Notes: a model not told the origin generated them from the sequence alone. A DNA stretch of 64,000 nucleotides from QHXQ01 sp963788965 (GCA_963788965.1 CAWBIK010000006.1:1488001-1552000), one strand, 5' to 3'. Positions 24,015 through 39,496 are shown, counted from the first letter of the stretch. Made by a program: numbers and translations.

Positions 24015-26292
24015 AATTCTTCCTTCCCTTCCAAACTTTTCAGCCATGCTTCGACGCGTTCGGCTTCCGTGGGCGACAAAGCTTGTGCGCCGAAGCGGAC
24101 GCGGTTATAAGCGCGCGTGACGAGCAGCGCCTCGGTGACGCCGGTTGCGTCGGCGAACTCAAGCGGCGTCTGATCGTCTGCGCGTTGCAGCCCGCGCGCC
24201 TCAAGCGCCGTCGCTCATGCGTTCGTAAAATTCAATGACCGAGCGCGCGTCGCCCGCCGTTTGCAACTTCGTGCGTCCACGCCAGAGCCGCAGACGGCGC
24301 GCGCCTTTGTACAACAGAAAAGCCAGCGCGCCGAACAGACAGATCAAGCCAATCAGCGGCGCGAACCGTGTCCAGTCGCACTTGCCGGCCCGACGTTCAC
24401 GCCGCCGCTCAATGTGCGCCACCACGCGCGCAGTTGGGCGCGCAGTTCGTCGGCGACCTGACCCGCCGTCTCGGCGGTACGATGCCTAAGCTGTCTGCGT
24501 ACTGACGCGCGAGTGAGCGTTGCTCCTGCTTATCATAGGCGACGACGTACTGAATCCAAAACAGCTCCAGCGCCTCGGCATACTTGCGGACAGGCGCGCG
24601 CCAGCCCGCCGCCTCGTCGCCGCCGCGGGCGGCCCGCTTCGGGCGTCGGGTCGAAGGCTCACCCACGCGTCGGTCTCCGGGAAATAGACCTCGACCCACG
24701 AATGCGCGTCGTGCCTGTCGGACGATGTAGGCGTCGGCCGCGTCGTTGTACTCGCCGCGCTGGAAGCCGTTGACGACGCGCGCGGGCACGCCCTGACGTG
24801 CGCAGCATGACGGCCATCGCGGTCGAGAAGTATTCGCAGTGGCCGGCGCGCACGTTGAAGAGAAAGTCGGCCAGCGGGTCAGCGCCGCCGGCGCGCATGT
24901 CGAGCGGTAGCGTAGGTCGCCATACTCGTTGCTGCCGAGGTGCGACTCGATGGCGCGCGCCGCGTCGTAGTCGTGGTTGCGTGCGCCCGCAGAATCCATG
25001 TCGCGCGCGAGGCTGGACGATGCGCGTGTCGAGGTCTGTCGGGCAGTTGCAGGTAGCGCTCGATCGGCGCGTGCGAGTTCGTCGACCGCTCGATGCGAGG
25101 CGCAGCGTCAGTGCGCAGGCGCTGCCGGGCTCGACCGTGTCGGAGTAGGCGCGATAGCTGATGCGTTCCTGCGGGTGCGCGCGCGTGGTGAGGCCGCCGT
25201 CGGTGTCGCTGCGGACGAAGGGCGAGCGCGCCCTGCACGGCGACGGCGCGCGGCGCGGCGAAGAGGACGGGCGTGTCCATCGGCTCGACGAAGAAGGTCT
25301 GCGTCGTCAGGCGATCAAGGTCCTCGGTCGTGCCGAGCTGGAAGAGGTTGCGCTCGTCGCCGCCCGTGAGCGACTCGGCTTTCTGCCGACGAGCGCCGCC
25401 ACGTGCGCCCGTCGAAGTGGTCGAGCGCGACGCCGCGCCAACGAGCGCCTGCGGCTGCGCGGCTGCGCGCCCTCGACGCCGCACGCGCATCACGAGCTGG
25501 TTGCTCTGTCTGCAGGCGGCCGATGTCGCCGAGCGTGACTTGGTCGGAGAAGCCGACCATGCCGGTCGAGCCGCACCGCCGGCGCAGCGCCAGCGCGCTC
25601 GCACCGCAGCGCGGCGTGATGAAGAAGATCGGCAGCGCGAGCGCGAAGATGAGCGCGAGCAGACAGAACGCCACGACCGGCAGCACGCCGTCGCGCCTCG
25701 CGCCGTCGCGGCCGCGCCTTGCGTCGTCGCCCCACGCGCGCCAACAGAGTCGCGACGTCGCGCCGCGACAGCAGAACGCGTCTCCGGCACTTGCGGACCA
25801 TGCGCGCGCACGCCTTCCGCAACTCGAAGCGACGATGGTCGAGCAGCGCGCAGAAGATGATAGAGGCCGAGCGCAGCCGAGGAAGTGCGGGCTGACGCTC
25901 AGGCCCGCGGCGAGCAGCACCTCGAAGAACGAGATCAGATAGAGGAACAGCCAGTCGCGGTCGGACTTGCCTGGAAGAGTTTGATCGCGGAGAGGAGGAG
26001 CGTGAAGTGCGTCGAGCGCGGCTGACGCCCGCGTTCGCGCGCTCCGCGCCGCCAGACGCCGCCTGTTGAAATTTCCAGTCGAGATAGAAGAGCGGCAGCG
26101 CAAGCAGACGACCGACCAGCCCCGCGCGCTCGGACAGTTGCCAACGCGTCCCCTCGAGTCGCCACGAGAGCCGAGCAGCACCGCGAACAGCAGCGCCAGC
26201 GACCACCCCATGCCGCCCGCGACCGCGAGCGCCAGCGCGCCGCACGCGACCATCGCGTAGGAGGAAGCCCGGAAGTAAATGTCGAAGCTCAT
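23996..26292 (-). pseudogene. TgpA-like transglutaminase membrane protein, disrupted by many frameshifts
   Basis: A full TgpA-type protein can be pieced together. It begins with an N-terminal membrane domain (opening MSFDIYFRASSYAMVACGAL, several helices, down to about 25500). Next comes a periplasmic transglutaminase core with the catalytic Cys in GHCEYFSTAMAVMLR (codon 24836-24838) and VPARVVNGF/RGEYNDAADAYIV. Then follow a membrane helix (FAPLIGLICLFGALAFLLY, near 24340) and a C-terminal DUF4129-like domain (FYERM, then TPLEFADATGVTEALLVTRAY and ALSPTEAERVEAWLKSLEG). At least ten frame changes are needed. Such proteins usually lie beside DUF58 and MoxR genes; here they do not. Ends in repeat-derived codons (VTSDK). 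Substrate unknown. Confidence 0.75.
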
Positions 26293-26398
26293 CGCTCTGA
26301 TTGCTGATGCCGCAGGCCGCGTAAATCATGCAGTTCAGGCGCGCGATGCCCGTGATCAGTCGCCTTCAACTTACTATTTCTGACTCAGATAGCTACTT

Positions 26399-27199
26399 TC
26401 ACTTCTGCTTCAGCTGAATCTCGAAGAGTTTCGGCCAGAGTTTGCCGGTCACGAAGAGGCGGTCGCCGCGCTTCGTCGTAGGCGATGCCGTTAAGCACGT
26501 CGGTCCGTGGCCGCGCGGTCGGCGATGGGCAGCAAGCCTGTCAGATCGATCCAGCCTAGACCGTGCCCGTCTGCGGGTCAATGCGCGCGATGCGGTCCGT
26601 CTGCCAGACGTTGGCGTAGATTTCGCCCTTCACGTATTCGAGTTCGTTGAACTCGCGAGCGGGCGGCCGCGGTCGAAGACGTTGATGCGTGCGGCTTGAC
26701 GTCAAACTTACCGGGGTCGAGGAAGCGCAGCTGGTTCGTGCCGTCGCTCAGGATCAGGCTGTCGCCGTCGTGCGTCAGCCCCCAGCCCTCGCCGCGTAGG
26801 GGAACTCGCCGGGCTGCTGGAAAGTCTCCGCGTCGTAGACGAAGCCCTTCTTCGTCTGCCACGTCAACTGGTAGATGCTTGCCCGTGCAACAAGCGTCAA
26901 GCCCTCGGCGAAGAACTCCTGCGGCACGTCGATCTTTTTAAGCACGCGCCCCGTCTCCAACTCGACCTGCCGCAAAGTCGACGCGCCGTTCAGCCCCGTG
27001 CTCTCCATAAGCGCGCCGTCGTGAAAGACCAAGCCCTGCGTGAAGGCTTCGCGGTCGTGCGGGTAGACGTGCTTGATCTGGTAGCGTGTAAGTCGGAATC
27101 TGTGCGCCGGGCGTGTCGGCCGGCTTCGGTCGTGCCGGTTCTGTCAGCGCAAGCATTCATAGTCAAAAGCACGACGAGCAGGATTGTCTTCCAAGTCAT
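26399..27199 (-). pseudogene. Glutaminyl-peptide cyclotransferase (plant type), frameshifted
   Basis: Converts N-terminal glutamine to pyroglutamate. The opening MTWKTILLVVLLTMNACADR is a signal peptide or lipoprotein signal. The five-bladed propeller is recognisable in pieces: HDREAFTQGLVFHDGALMES, TLRQVELETGRVLKKIDVP, FFAEGLTLV, WGLTHDGDSLILSDGTN, and at the end LWPKLFEIQLKQK. The frame changes about six times, and each piece continues the family pattern, so the gene was probably intact in the living cell. The start at 27199 is followed upstream by the rRNA terminator. Bacterial members are secreted; the biological role is often unknown. Confidence 0.75.
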
Positions 27200-27259
27200 G
27201 TCAACTATTCCGTCCTTCGCCGGCAATTGTCGCAAGATCGGGCGCAAAGTACAAAAGAC

Positions 27260-27297
27260 AAAGCCCGCTCAAAGGCACAAGGCTTTGAGCGGGCTTT
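27260..27297 (-). terminator. Terminator of the rRNA operon
   Basis: A 15-base-pair perfect stem (27260-27274 with 27283-27297) and an 8-base loop GCACAAGG, just beyond the 5S gene on the minus strand. The next bases on that strand are TGTCTTTTGT, a short T-rich tail. Confidence 0.85.
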
Positions 27298-27311
27298 CGA
27301 CTAAAATTTAA

Positions 27312-27427
<116 letters not shown>

Positions 27428-27549
27428 AAACTTGAAAGACTCTCTGCGGGCAGAGAGCTTTGAGAATCGAATAGTGAATCTGTTGTTTCATTCCGCTGTG
27501 CGAAGCGACCTTAAGTTTACTCGTCGTTTTGCTGGCGAGTAAATTTTAC

Positions 27550-30478
<2,929 letters not shown>

Positions 30479-30811
30479 ATAAAATTTACTCGCGAGCAAC
30501 GCTCCACGAGCGGAATCTTACGGACGCTTGCACAGCTATTTCATATCAACATGCCCCTCGGCGGAGCATGTTAACGGACAACAGTACACTATTCGATTGT
30601 CAAAGACCTCTTTATTCAGAGCTTGGTGCGTCTCAAGAAGACGCCCAAAATTCAACACTCAAGTTCAATCATTCTACCGACTGCTTTGAGTGCTCAACTT
30701 CGGGCGGCTCAACTGTCCAACCGATTTGGCGCGTCAGTTTTAGTTGCGTCACTGCCGACTTCGGTTGCCCGATTTGAAATCTTAAAATTCAAATCGAAGA
30801 TCGCAGAAATT
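30479..30811 (-). other. Spacer between tRNA-Ala and 23S rRNA
   Basis: A transcribed spacer of about 330 bases. It holds the 5' strand of the 23S processing stalk (30480-30493) next to the 23S start. The rest is AT-richer than the coding DNA and holds no gene I can see. Confidence 0.6.
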
Positions 30812-30888
<77 letters not shown>

Positions 30889-30907
30889 TCTTGTAAAGCT
30901 TGAAGGT

Positions 30908-30984
<77 letters not shown>

Positions 30985-31009
30985 TCATCCAAACATTAGC
31001 CTTAAATAG

Positions 31010-32949
<1,940 letters not shown>

Positions 32950-33179
32950 AATTTGTCTCTGGAACATTATCTTCTACTGGTTAAGTATCCGATAATGACT
33001 CTTCTCGAGTTTTTAACCGCGAGCTTTATCGCTCATCGGTCGCTCTCAAAGGTCTTTTCTTGGACACGCTCTATCTAGTTTTCAAAGATCGCGTTCTTTA
33101 CTGCATCCAGACTTAGTTGCGCGAGCATTTGATCCGGTTGTCTGCATAGACAACTTTTTCTCGTCTCAAGCAAAACGCA
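32950..33179 (-). other. rRNA operon leader with 5' strand of the 16S processing stem
   Basis: A transcribed leader of about 220 bases. It carries the stem strand at 33065-33090. Inside this, TCTTTGAAAACT on the minus strand resembles the sequence found in leaders of many rRNA operons. No protein gene is present. Confidence 0.65.
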
Positions 33180-33209
33180 ACCTTAAACGATTGCGCCCGA
33201 CCTTGTCAA
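33180..33209 (-). promoter_or_regulatory. Proximal rRNA promoter
   Basis: On the minus strand TTGACA (33209-33204), 18 bases, then TAAGGT (33185-33180). The -35 box is perfect. It lies about 230 bases before the 16S gene. Confidence 0.65.
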
Positions 33210-33382
33210 GCGCGGTCGGTTTAAGACGCGCTCTTGGTCGCTTCCGTTGCCTTGGCCGCCGCAGTCTTTTGCGGATAAAACGGCCGCCCTCTTTCCCAAA
33301 CATCTCCGAAAGAGAAGCGGCTCGACCAACGCATCGGTTTGTTTATCTGGATGTCAATGCGCCGTGTTTCAGGCGAATGGGC

Positions 33383-33410
33383 ATTATAGGGATTTTCAGT
33401 TATTTGTCAA
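33383..33410 (-). promoter_or_regulatory. Distal rRNA promoter with consensus boxes
   Basis: On the minus strand a perfect TTGACA (33410-33405), a 16-base spacer and a perfect TATAAT (33388-33383). It lies about 170 bases upstream of the proximal promoter, in an AT-rich stretch. This is the strongest promoter seen in the window. Confidence 0.8.
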
Positions 33411-33492
33411 TACCACAGACGAAAAAATTTTCAACGGTGAAACTAAGCCTTATCTAGTCCCAACGACAACGCAGAAATACAAGCTCTAATGG

Positions 33493-34723
33493 CTACTTTT
33501 TCCGCCCCCCGCGTGCTGCCTCGCCCTGCGGCTCAACGCGCAAAATCCCACGGTCGCCTTTGTAGACTTTGTATTTCAGTTCCTTTGTCTGGCCAGCTTC
33601 TTCTGCCTGAACAGTGAAGAACTTGTCGTCGCCGGTTGCACTGATCCTTAGCGGCAGACGCCCGTTAAGATCGGGACTGCGATAAGCCGTGTAATGCTCC
33701 TGCCGGCTCTTGTCGTAGCCGAGCACATAGATGCGGTCGAAGTCAGGTTCATCGGGTTTCGGCTCGTCCGTGTTGCTCTTTTCGAGGATCACCCAACTGC
33801 CCGGTTGTGCCTCGCGCCCGGCGTTCTTATCCTTCGTTGCTGCGGCATCGTTTGCACTGCCCTCGTCGAGCCTACGCCATGCGACAAACTCGCGGCCCGT
33901 GCGATAGAAGATGATGTCGCTCGGCACTGTCAACTCTACTTGACTGGCCGTAAACCCAACCGGCCGGCGCGGGCGAGATCGACGGATCGAGTCGCACCTT
34001 GTACCAAAGCTCGTTTGTCTCTTCGGGCATCTTCGGCGCTTGGGCTTCGGCTCTGCGCCTGCCCGTCCCTTGCGATACGGCCCCTGCTTTCGGCGCGTCG
34101 TCGCTCTCCGCCGCTTCCAGAGCTTTAGGCTTCGGCACGCGCTTCCAACCGACGATGTCGAAGACCGAGCCGTTATCAAGTTTGAGCAGGATGTTATCGT
34201 TGCCGTTGCGGTCGGGCGACGAGCGCAAGTTCGTGCTGGCACGAATCTGCCCCGTAGCTTGCGCGGGAGTATCTTTGTCCTCTGCGGCGAGTTTGCGCGA
34301 ACGTTCCAGCAACTCTTGCGGCATGACGTTGCGCGCTTCGATCCAGCCTTCCGTGCGTTCGGCATCATGTGCGCGCACGTGCAGCCAACGCTCGCCATTC
34401 TCGGCCGTGATGGAATCAAGTATCTCAACCGCGTCGCCACGCAAGACCTCGGTTAGATCAGCCGCCACGACGGCAATTGAGCTACGCACCTGTGCGCGTC
34501 GCGCAATGATCACGCCCGTCGCCTCGTTACCTGACATCGGACCGCAAGCGCTCGCGCAGAGTGCGACCAAGATCAGCCAGAGCGTTTTGCTGCGACGCAA
34601 CGCACGGCCACATCGCTGTGACTGCGCGACGCGAATAATCGAGTTGAGTGACGTGTAAGTGTCGGCTGTGGCAAGCATGGAGACTGGTTCGGAGTTCGCG
34701 TGCAAGGCGTTGTTTCTGCGCAT
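33493..34723 (-). CDS. Lipoprotein with bacterial SH3-like domains, one frameshift
   Basis: An exported protein of about 400 residues in two overlapping frames. The signal KTLWLILVALCASAC ends at a probable lipid-anchored Cys followed by GPMSG. Two SH3-like modules follow: one with RRAQVRSSI, VEILDSITAENGERWLHV and GWIEARNVMP, the second with RASTNLRSSPDRNG, GSVFDIVGW, LWYKVRLD and GWVYGQ. The frame breaks near 33940, and the other frame continues directly with VELTVPSDI and a C-terminal beta domain ending RILRVEPQGEAARGGRKK. Bacterial SH3 domains bind cell-wall peptides. The exact start is uncertain, with an ATG at 34678 as an alternative. It lies 16 bases downstream of the M61-like peptidase gene and is probably cotranscribed with it. 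Confidence 0.7.
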
Positions 34724-34739
34724 GGGCTGGGTTCGGGCA

Positions 34740-36281
34740 CTACTTCCGGCGTTCGCGGCCGGCGGATTGATTGTAACCGATCTGTTTTAATAAATCGCGT
34801 TGCGCGCGACTCAGTTGCGCCGCGACTATGATGCGCGTGCGCGCACCCAACGATGCAACTTGCAACCCGAAAGGTTCAAGCTCGGTCGTCAGTTCAACTG
34901 CGCCGCTGCTTTTAATGTAGCGTTCAGTCAGAGCGGGACTGCCGGCCACATTGTTCATTAACTCAAGCACGGCCGAGTTCGCATCTAGTTGAGCGTTAGT
35001 CGCACTCTTCTGATGAAAGAGTGCGTGGTAAATATCATCGGTTGATCGCTTGCCGTTGGTCTGCCGGCGCAGTTGTAGATCGTAGAGGTACGCGGCGAGC
35101 ATGCCTCTGTAATAGACGCTTGCGGCGGGGTCGCTCCAACGTCGCCGCGAAGCATCAAGCAAAGACACGCCCGAAGCTTCGCGCGCATTCCTACTTCGAT
35201 CATAAGCCAGCGCAAGGTTATCCAGATAGTTTTGAAAACTCAGATAACCGAGCCGCACGCCCGCGCGCACCGATTGGTACAGGGTGAAGCCTTCAAAGAA
35301 CCATGCGTAATCGCCCGCGAGCGGCAAGCCGTTCGGGACCCACAGGTGAAACAACTCGTGCGCGAGCGGCATGCTCAACTGCACGAGCGCAGCGGTCTTG
35401 CCCGGCATACGCCCCGACAGCATCAGCACAGTGCCCCCGCGTGTCTCTGCGCTCCAAACGTGCGCGGCGACGGGGCGCGGAAACGGGGCGACGATAACGA
35501 GCGCGGTGCGACGCGGCACAGTGCCCGTGGCGCGCGCGTGTTCTTGTAATACTTCTTGTATGACGTTCGCTATGTCGCCGTCATCAACGGCCCATTCACC
35601 GCTCGCAGCCAGCGTAAACGTTAACGCACCGGCACGCCCGGTCTGTCTCCGCAGCGCAGGCCCGATCAGGATCATGCTCGACTCGGCCTGTGCAACTTCG
35701 TAGTCGCGCCCGGCCGCAGTCTGGTCATCAAGCGCGATGCTCTGCCAACCGTCGGGCAGCGTCAAACGCAGCTTCGCGTGTGCGACTGGCAGTGGCAACA
35801 GATCACCGGGCATCAACACGCCGCGCTCCGAAGTTAACCATGACACGTGCGCGGCGTCCGCGTCGGCCGCCGGTGGGTCGAGTCTCACTTCATAACGAAA
35901 GCGGCGTGCGGGTTGCGCGGCTTCGTATTCGCCCGGCGCGAGTTGTCGCACATTGATCGGCGCACCCTGCGCGTCGGCGAGCGCCAGTTGCTCTATGCGT
36001 GCGCCGAGGCCGAGCAGGCCCGCGTAGGTCGTGCGAAAAGACCACGCGGTTGTTGCGCTGTCTCGCGCGCCCTCTATGCTGATGCGCGGCGGCGTCAACG
36101 AGAGAATGCGCAGATGTGCTTCGAGACTTTGCGCGCGGGCGTTGCTGCCGAACAGCGAGAGGCCGAGCAACAGCAAACCCGCAACGCAGATGATCTTCTT
36201 ACGCGCACGTGTGGTGTTGGCAGTGCGCAGGCAAAGACAAGTCTCGTCCCGGTAGTTTTGCGCCGCGTTCTTTATAGTCAT
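34740..36281 (-). CDS. Exported M61-like zinc metallopeptidase
   Basis: 513 residues from the ATG at 36281. A signal anchor (IICVAGLLLLGLSLFGSNARA) follows a basic N-terminus. A beta-rich N-terminal part leads to the zinc site HELFH at residues 308-312, followed by WFFEGFTLY with Glu330 as the third ligand. This spacing and the HLW after the motif fit the glycyl-aminopeptidase (M61) branch of gluzincins. The C-terminal 180 residues are helical, with no PDZ domain recognised, unlike many M61 enzymes. It is divergent from a small membrane-protein gene and lies upstream of the SH3 lipoprotein, so a role in envelope protein turnover is plausible. Confidence 0.8.
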   Translation of the reverse strand: MTIKNAAQNYRDETCLCLRTANTTRARKKIICVAGLLLLGLSLFGSNARAQSLEAHLRILSLTPPRISIEGARDSATTAWSFRTTYAGLLGLGARIEQLALADAQGAPINVRQLAPGEYEAAQPARRFRYEVRLDPPAADADAAHVSWLTSERGVLMPGDLLPLPVAHAKLRLTLPDGWQSIALDDQTAAGRDYEVAQAESSMILIGPALRRQTGRAGALTFTLAASGEWAVDDGDIANVIQEVLQEHARATGTVPRRTALVIVAPFPRPVAAHVWSAETRGGTVLMLSGRMPGKTAALVQLSMPLAHELFHLWVPNGLPLAGDYAWFFEGFTLYQSVRAGVRLGYLSFQNYLDNLALAYDRSRNAREASGVSLLDASRRRWSDPAASVYYRGMLAAYLYDLQLRRQTNGKRSTDDIYHALFHQKSATNAQLDANSAVLELMNNVAGSPALTERYIKSSGAVELTTELEPFGLQVASLGARTRIIVAAQLSRAQRDLLKQIGYNQSAGRERRK

Positions 36282-36363
36282 GTACGCGCAGGCATTATTT
36301 TGACAGGCTCTGCATAGCGGTTTATATTTCCACGTTATAGACCTGTGGGCCGACTCTAACATA

Positions 36364-36765
36364 GTGGGTAAGCGACCGACCAGACTGACCACGACGTTGC
36401 TGCACCCGCGTCCGAAGCTGTTCCGGCGCGTGGTGGGTTGCCTACTACTGCTGCTCGTGACTTACAACGTCACGGCGGAGTTGGCGCACAGTCATGTGCG
36501 CTTTCAGTCAACGCACACGGCAAACGCGAAGGTCGCCGGCCAAACTTCGACAGAGGACACACCGACCAAGTTCTCGACCTCCGGCGGCGTCTGTCTACTC
36601 TGCCAGTTTCAACAACAACTAGCGCACGCGCTCCTGCACGCGCCGCCGTTCACGTTTCGCCAGCAGACAATCCTAACAGCCGTCGTCGCCCAACCGGGCC
36701 GACATCTGCCGGCCGCCAAGACCCCGCCCTGCGGTCGCGCACCGCCCACGTCTTCTCCTGCATAA
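36364..36765 (+). CDS. Small membrane protein with His and CLLC motifs, function unknown
   Basis: A 133-residue protein starting at a GTG. It has one hydrophobic segment (VVGCLLLLLVTYNVTAEL), followed by HSH and later GGVCLLCQFQQQLAHALLH. The Cys pair and histidines suggest metal handling, in the manner of small proteins (DUF2946-like) found beside metal-related TonB receptors, but the match is weak. It lies 178 bases before a TonB-type receptor on the same strand, so the two may be functionally linked. I do not assign a function. Confidence 0.55.
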   Translation: MGKRPTRLTTTLLHPRPKLFRRVVGCLLLLLVTYNVTAELAHSHVRFQSTHTANAKVAGQTSTEDTPTKFSTSGGVCLLCQFQQQLAHALLHAPPFTFRQQTILTAVVAQPGRHLPAAKTPPCGRAPPTSSPA

Positions 36766-36943
36766 ACCGTCAAGCGCAACGCTACAACACGCCGCTCGCG
36801 GTTGAAGCGTTGTGCCCCGCGCTATTGCTCAAGCAGCGCGCCCCGACTTAACGACACGGGCGCATGCTAACCGGCGATAACGCGAGCCTTCAAGTATTGC
36901 AGACGGTCTGTCTGAACCTTCAGACATGCTCAGGAGAAGCAAG

Positions 36944-39337
36944 ATGAAATCTATATCCAGTCTCGCGCTGGCGCTCGTTGTGTGCGGCGCGAGTTTCGCG
37001 CAGTCGCACGCAGGCACGGTGCAAGGCACTGTCCACGACCCGAACGGCGCGCTCGTACCGGGCGCTGCGGTCACGATCAGCGAAGCCGCGACCGGCTACA
37101 AGCAGACGACCCGAACGAACGATCAAGGCGAGTTCAAACTCGTCGGCGTGCCCTTTCACATCTACAATCTGCGCGCGGAAGCGGCGGGCTTCCAACCGGC
37201 CGAACAAGCTATCGACCTTGAGACGGCGCTGCCACTCAACGTCGATCTGTCGCTCGCCGTCGGGGCGGCGAGTGAAACCGTCACCGTCACGTCGGAGAAT
37301 CAGGTGGTCGAAGTTGACAAGACCGCTTCCGACACGGGCATCTCGCAATCGCTATTAGAACGCCCGCTCGGCGCAGTGCCGTCGCGCGGCATCGAAGCCA
37401 TCGTCGCGTCCGCGCCCGGCTTCGCGCCGGACGACAACGGGCGACTGCACCCGCGCGGCTCCGAATCGCAAGTGCAATATGTCGTGGACGGCGTACCGAT
37501 CACCGATAATATGTCGGCCATTTTCTCGACCAGCCTCGATGCACGCACGCTACGCACGGTCGAAGTCTTGACCGGCGGCATCTCAGCCGAGTTCGGCGAC
37601 AAGTTGGGGGGCGTCGTCAACGTCAACACGCGCTCCGGCTTGGAAGGGCCGACGCAAGGCAGCATAACGATGTCCGGCGGCAGCTTCTCGACCGGCGAAG
37701 TCGGCGCGGGCTTCTCGACGCACACCAAGCGGTTCGGCTTCCTGACGAATCTATCGGCCACGACCACGCAACGTTATCTCGACCCGCCGACGCTCGATAA
37801 CTTTCACAACTTCGGCCGCACCGGTAAGGGTTTCTTCCGGCTCGATTACCAGTTCGATCAGTACAACTCTGTGCGCGGCACGTTCCTCTTCGGCGGCTCA
37901 AACTTTCAAGTGCCCAACCGGCTCGAACAAGAGATCGCCGGGCAAGATCAGCGCGAGCGTCTGCGCGACAACTCAGAGTTCATCACCTTTGAGCACATCT
38001 TTTCGCCGAACGCGCTCGGTCAATTCTCTTTCTTCCATCGCGGCAGCAGCGCGAAGCTATTGAGCAACCCGACTTCAACACCCGTCGTCGCCTTTCAAGA
38101 TCGGACGTTGACGAACACGGGCGGCATCGCGGCCGTTTCCCTGTCGCATGGCACACACAACATCAAGTTCGGCGGCCAGTTCACCATCACGCCGATCAAC
38201 GAGCGGTTCACCTTCTATCCGACCGTGCCATTCGATGATTTAACCGACGCCGACGGCAATGCCGTGCCGAACCCAGTCAACGCCTTCACGGCCGCAAACC
38301 CGTTCGTCTTCAACGGCAACAGAACCGGGCGCACCTTGAGCGCCTACGCGCAAGATCGCTTCTCGCCGTTTCACAACTTCACCATTGACGCGGGGCTACG
38401 CTACGACAACTACAAGCTCGTCATCAGCGACCACGCATTCAGCCCGCGCATCGGCCTCGCCTACTACATCCCGCGCACGCAGACGACCTTGCGCGCCTCT
38501 TATAATCGGTTCTTCCAGCCGCCGCCCGCCGAGAGTCTGCTGCTCGCAAGTTCTGCCGAAGCCGCTGCCCTCTCGCCGCTCGCCGTGCTGCAAGGGCAAG
38601 CTGGCGTGCGCCCGATCCTGCCCGATAAGGAGCATGTCTTCGAGATCGGCGCGCAACAACTGCTCACGCGCTTTGTGCGCGCGAACCTGACCGTCTATCA
38701 AAAACGCATCAAGAATTTTTCCGATAAGGATCAGTTTTTCGACACGGGCGTCATCTTCCCGATCACGATCTCTGCGGGGCGAGTGACGGGCGAAGAACTG
38801 CGCCTTGAGACGACCGACATACGCGGCTTCCGCGCGTTCGCTTCCTATGCCAACGCGCGCGCTTACGGCGTCACGCCGATCAACGGCGGACTGTTCCTCG
38901 GCGAGTCGGCCGCGACGCTCGACGCGCCGGGCTTGAAGTTCGCCAACGATCACGACCAACGCAACTCGATGCAGTTCCAGTTGAGCTACAACCACCACAG
39001 CGGCGTCTATGCCAGCTTCGGCGGGCGCTACGATTCCGGTTACCCGACCGACGTTGAGCCGGGTACGACGCGCGCGGACTTCGTTGCCGCAGGCTTCGAC
39101 CCGCGCCTCTACAACGAGATCGATTTTCAACGCGGCCGCACGCGCCCGCGCACGGTCTTCAATCTATCGGTCGGCGCAGACCTCTTGCAAAAGGAACACA
39201 CCGCGCTCAACGTGCAGTTCGACGTGCAGAACCTGTTCGACACGCTCTTTCTCTACAACTTCGAGTCGGTCTTCAGTGGCACACACATCGGTCACCCGCG
39301 ACTCATCAGCGGCCGGCTCGGCATCCGGTTCAAATAG
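36944..39337 (+). CDS. TonB-dependent receptor-like outer-membrane protein
   Basis: A 797-residue outer-membrane protein. A signal peptide covers about residues 1-23. Then a carboxypeptidase-regulatory-like domain (GTVQGTVHDPNGALVPGAAV, then FKLVGVPFHIYNLRAEAAGF) covers about residues 25-100. A plug domain follows (about 110-215, with VQYVVDGVPITDN and VEVLTGGISAEFGDKLGGVV). The rest is a beta barrel that ends with FK and aromatic strands (LGIRFK). The ATG at 36944 has an AGGAGA ribosome site 7 bases upstream. This domain order is typical of Acidobacteria and Bacteroidetes receptors importing metal chelates or glycans. The His/Cys-rich small protein upstream might point to metal; that is a weak inference. 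A palindrome follows the stop. Confidence 0.92.
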   Translation: MKSISSLALALVVCGASFAQSHAGTVQGTVHDPNGALVPGAAVTISEAATGYKQTTRTNDQGEFKLVGVPFHIYNLRAEAAGFQPAEQAIDLETALPLNVDLSLAVGAASETVTVTSENQVVEVDKTASDTGISQSLLERPLGAVPSRGIEAIVASAPGFAPDDNGRLHPRGSESQVQYVVDGVPITDNMSAIFSTSLDARTLRTVEVLTGGISAEFGDKLGGVVNVNTRSGLEGPTQGSITMSGGSFSTGEVGAGFSTHTKRFGFLTNLSATTTQRYLDPPTLDNFHNFGRTGKGFFRLDYQFDQYNSVRGTFLFGGSNFQVPNRLEQEIAGQDQRERLRDNSEFITFEHIFSPNALGQFSFFHRGSSAKLLSNPTSTPVVAFQDRTLTNTGGIAAVSLSHGTHNIKFGGQFTITPINERFTFYPTVPFDDLTDADGNAVPNPVNAFTAANPFVFNGNRTGRTLSAYAQDRFSPFHNFTIDAGLRYDNYKLVISDHAFSPRIGLAYYIPRTQTTLRASYNRFFQPPPAESLLLASSAEAAALSPLAVLQGQAGVRPILPDKEHVFEIGAQQLLTRFVRANLTVYQKRIKNFSDKDQFFDTGVIFPITISAGRVTGEELRLETTDIRGFRAFASYANARAYGVTPINGGLFLGESAATLDAPGLKFANDHDQRNSMQFQLSYNHHSGVYASFGGRYDSGYPTDVEPGTTRADFVAAGFDPRLYNEIDFQRGRTRPRTVFNLSVGADLLQKEHTALNVQFDVQNLFDTLFLYNFESVFSGTHIGHPRLISGRLGIRFK

Positions 39338-39346
39338 CCTTCAGTC

Positions 39347-39447
39347 GTGCGCCGTTAGCTGTTAACTTTTCGCCTGTCCGCTAACCTTGAACATAGCAGC
39401 AAGGTTTTAAGTCGGACGGGCGTTAAAGTTAATAGCTAACGACGCAC
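39347..39447. repeat. Long imperfect palindrome after the receptor gene
   Basis: The arms GTGCGCCGTTAGCTGTTAAC (from 39347) and GTTAATAGCTAACGACGCAC (to 39447) pair with few mismatches. The inner parts TGTCCGC-TAACCTT and AAGGTTTTAAGTCGGACG also pair. It belongs to the long intergenic palindromes of this genome and may terminate the receptor transcript. Confidence 0.6.
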
Positions 39448-39467
39448 TGCCGACCGCTGTTTCATCG

Positions 39468-39496
39468 TTGACACGCCCCGGCCGCGCCGATACAAT
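39468..39496 (+). promoter_or_regulatory. Near-consensus promoter for the small ORF and VWFA gene
   Basis: Perfect TTGACA (39468-39473), a 17-base spacer and TACAAT (39491-39496, one mismatch to TATAAT). It lies 52 bases before the start of the 25-residue gene. Confidence 0.75.

Noticed and set aside
33191..33489. Plus-strand small protein upstream of the rRNA operon
   Set aside because: The stretch contains two strong minus-strand promoters; the open frames there have no ribosome site and atypical codon use.
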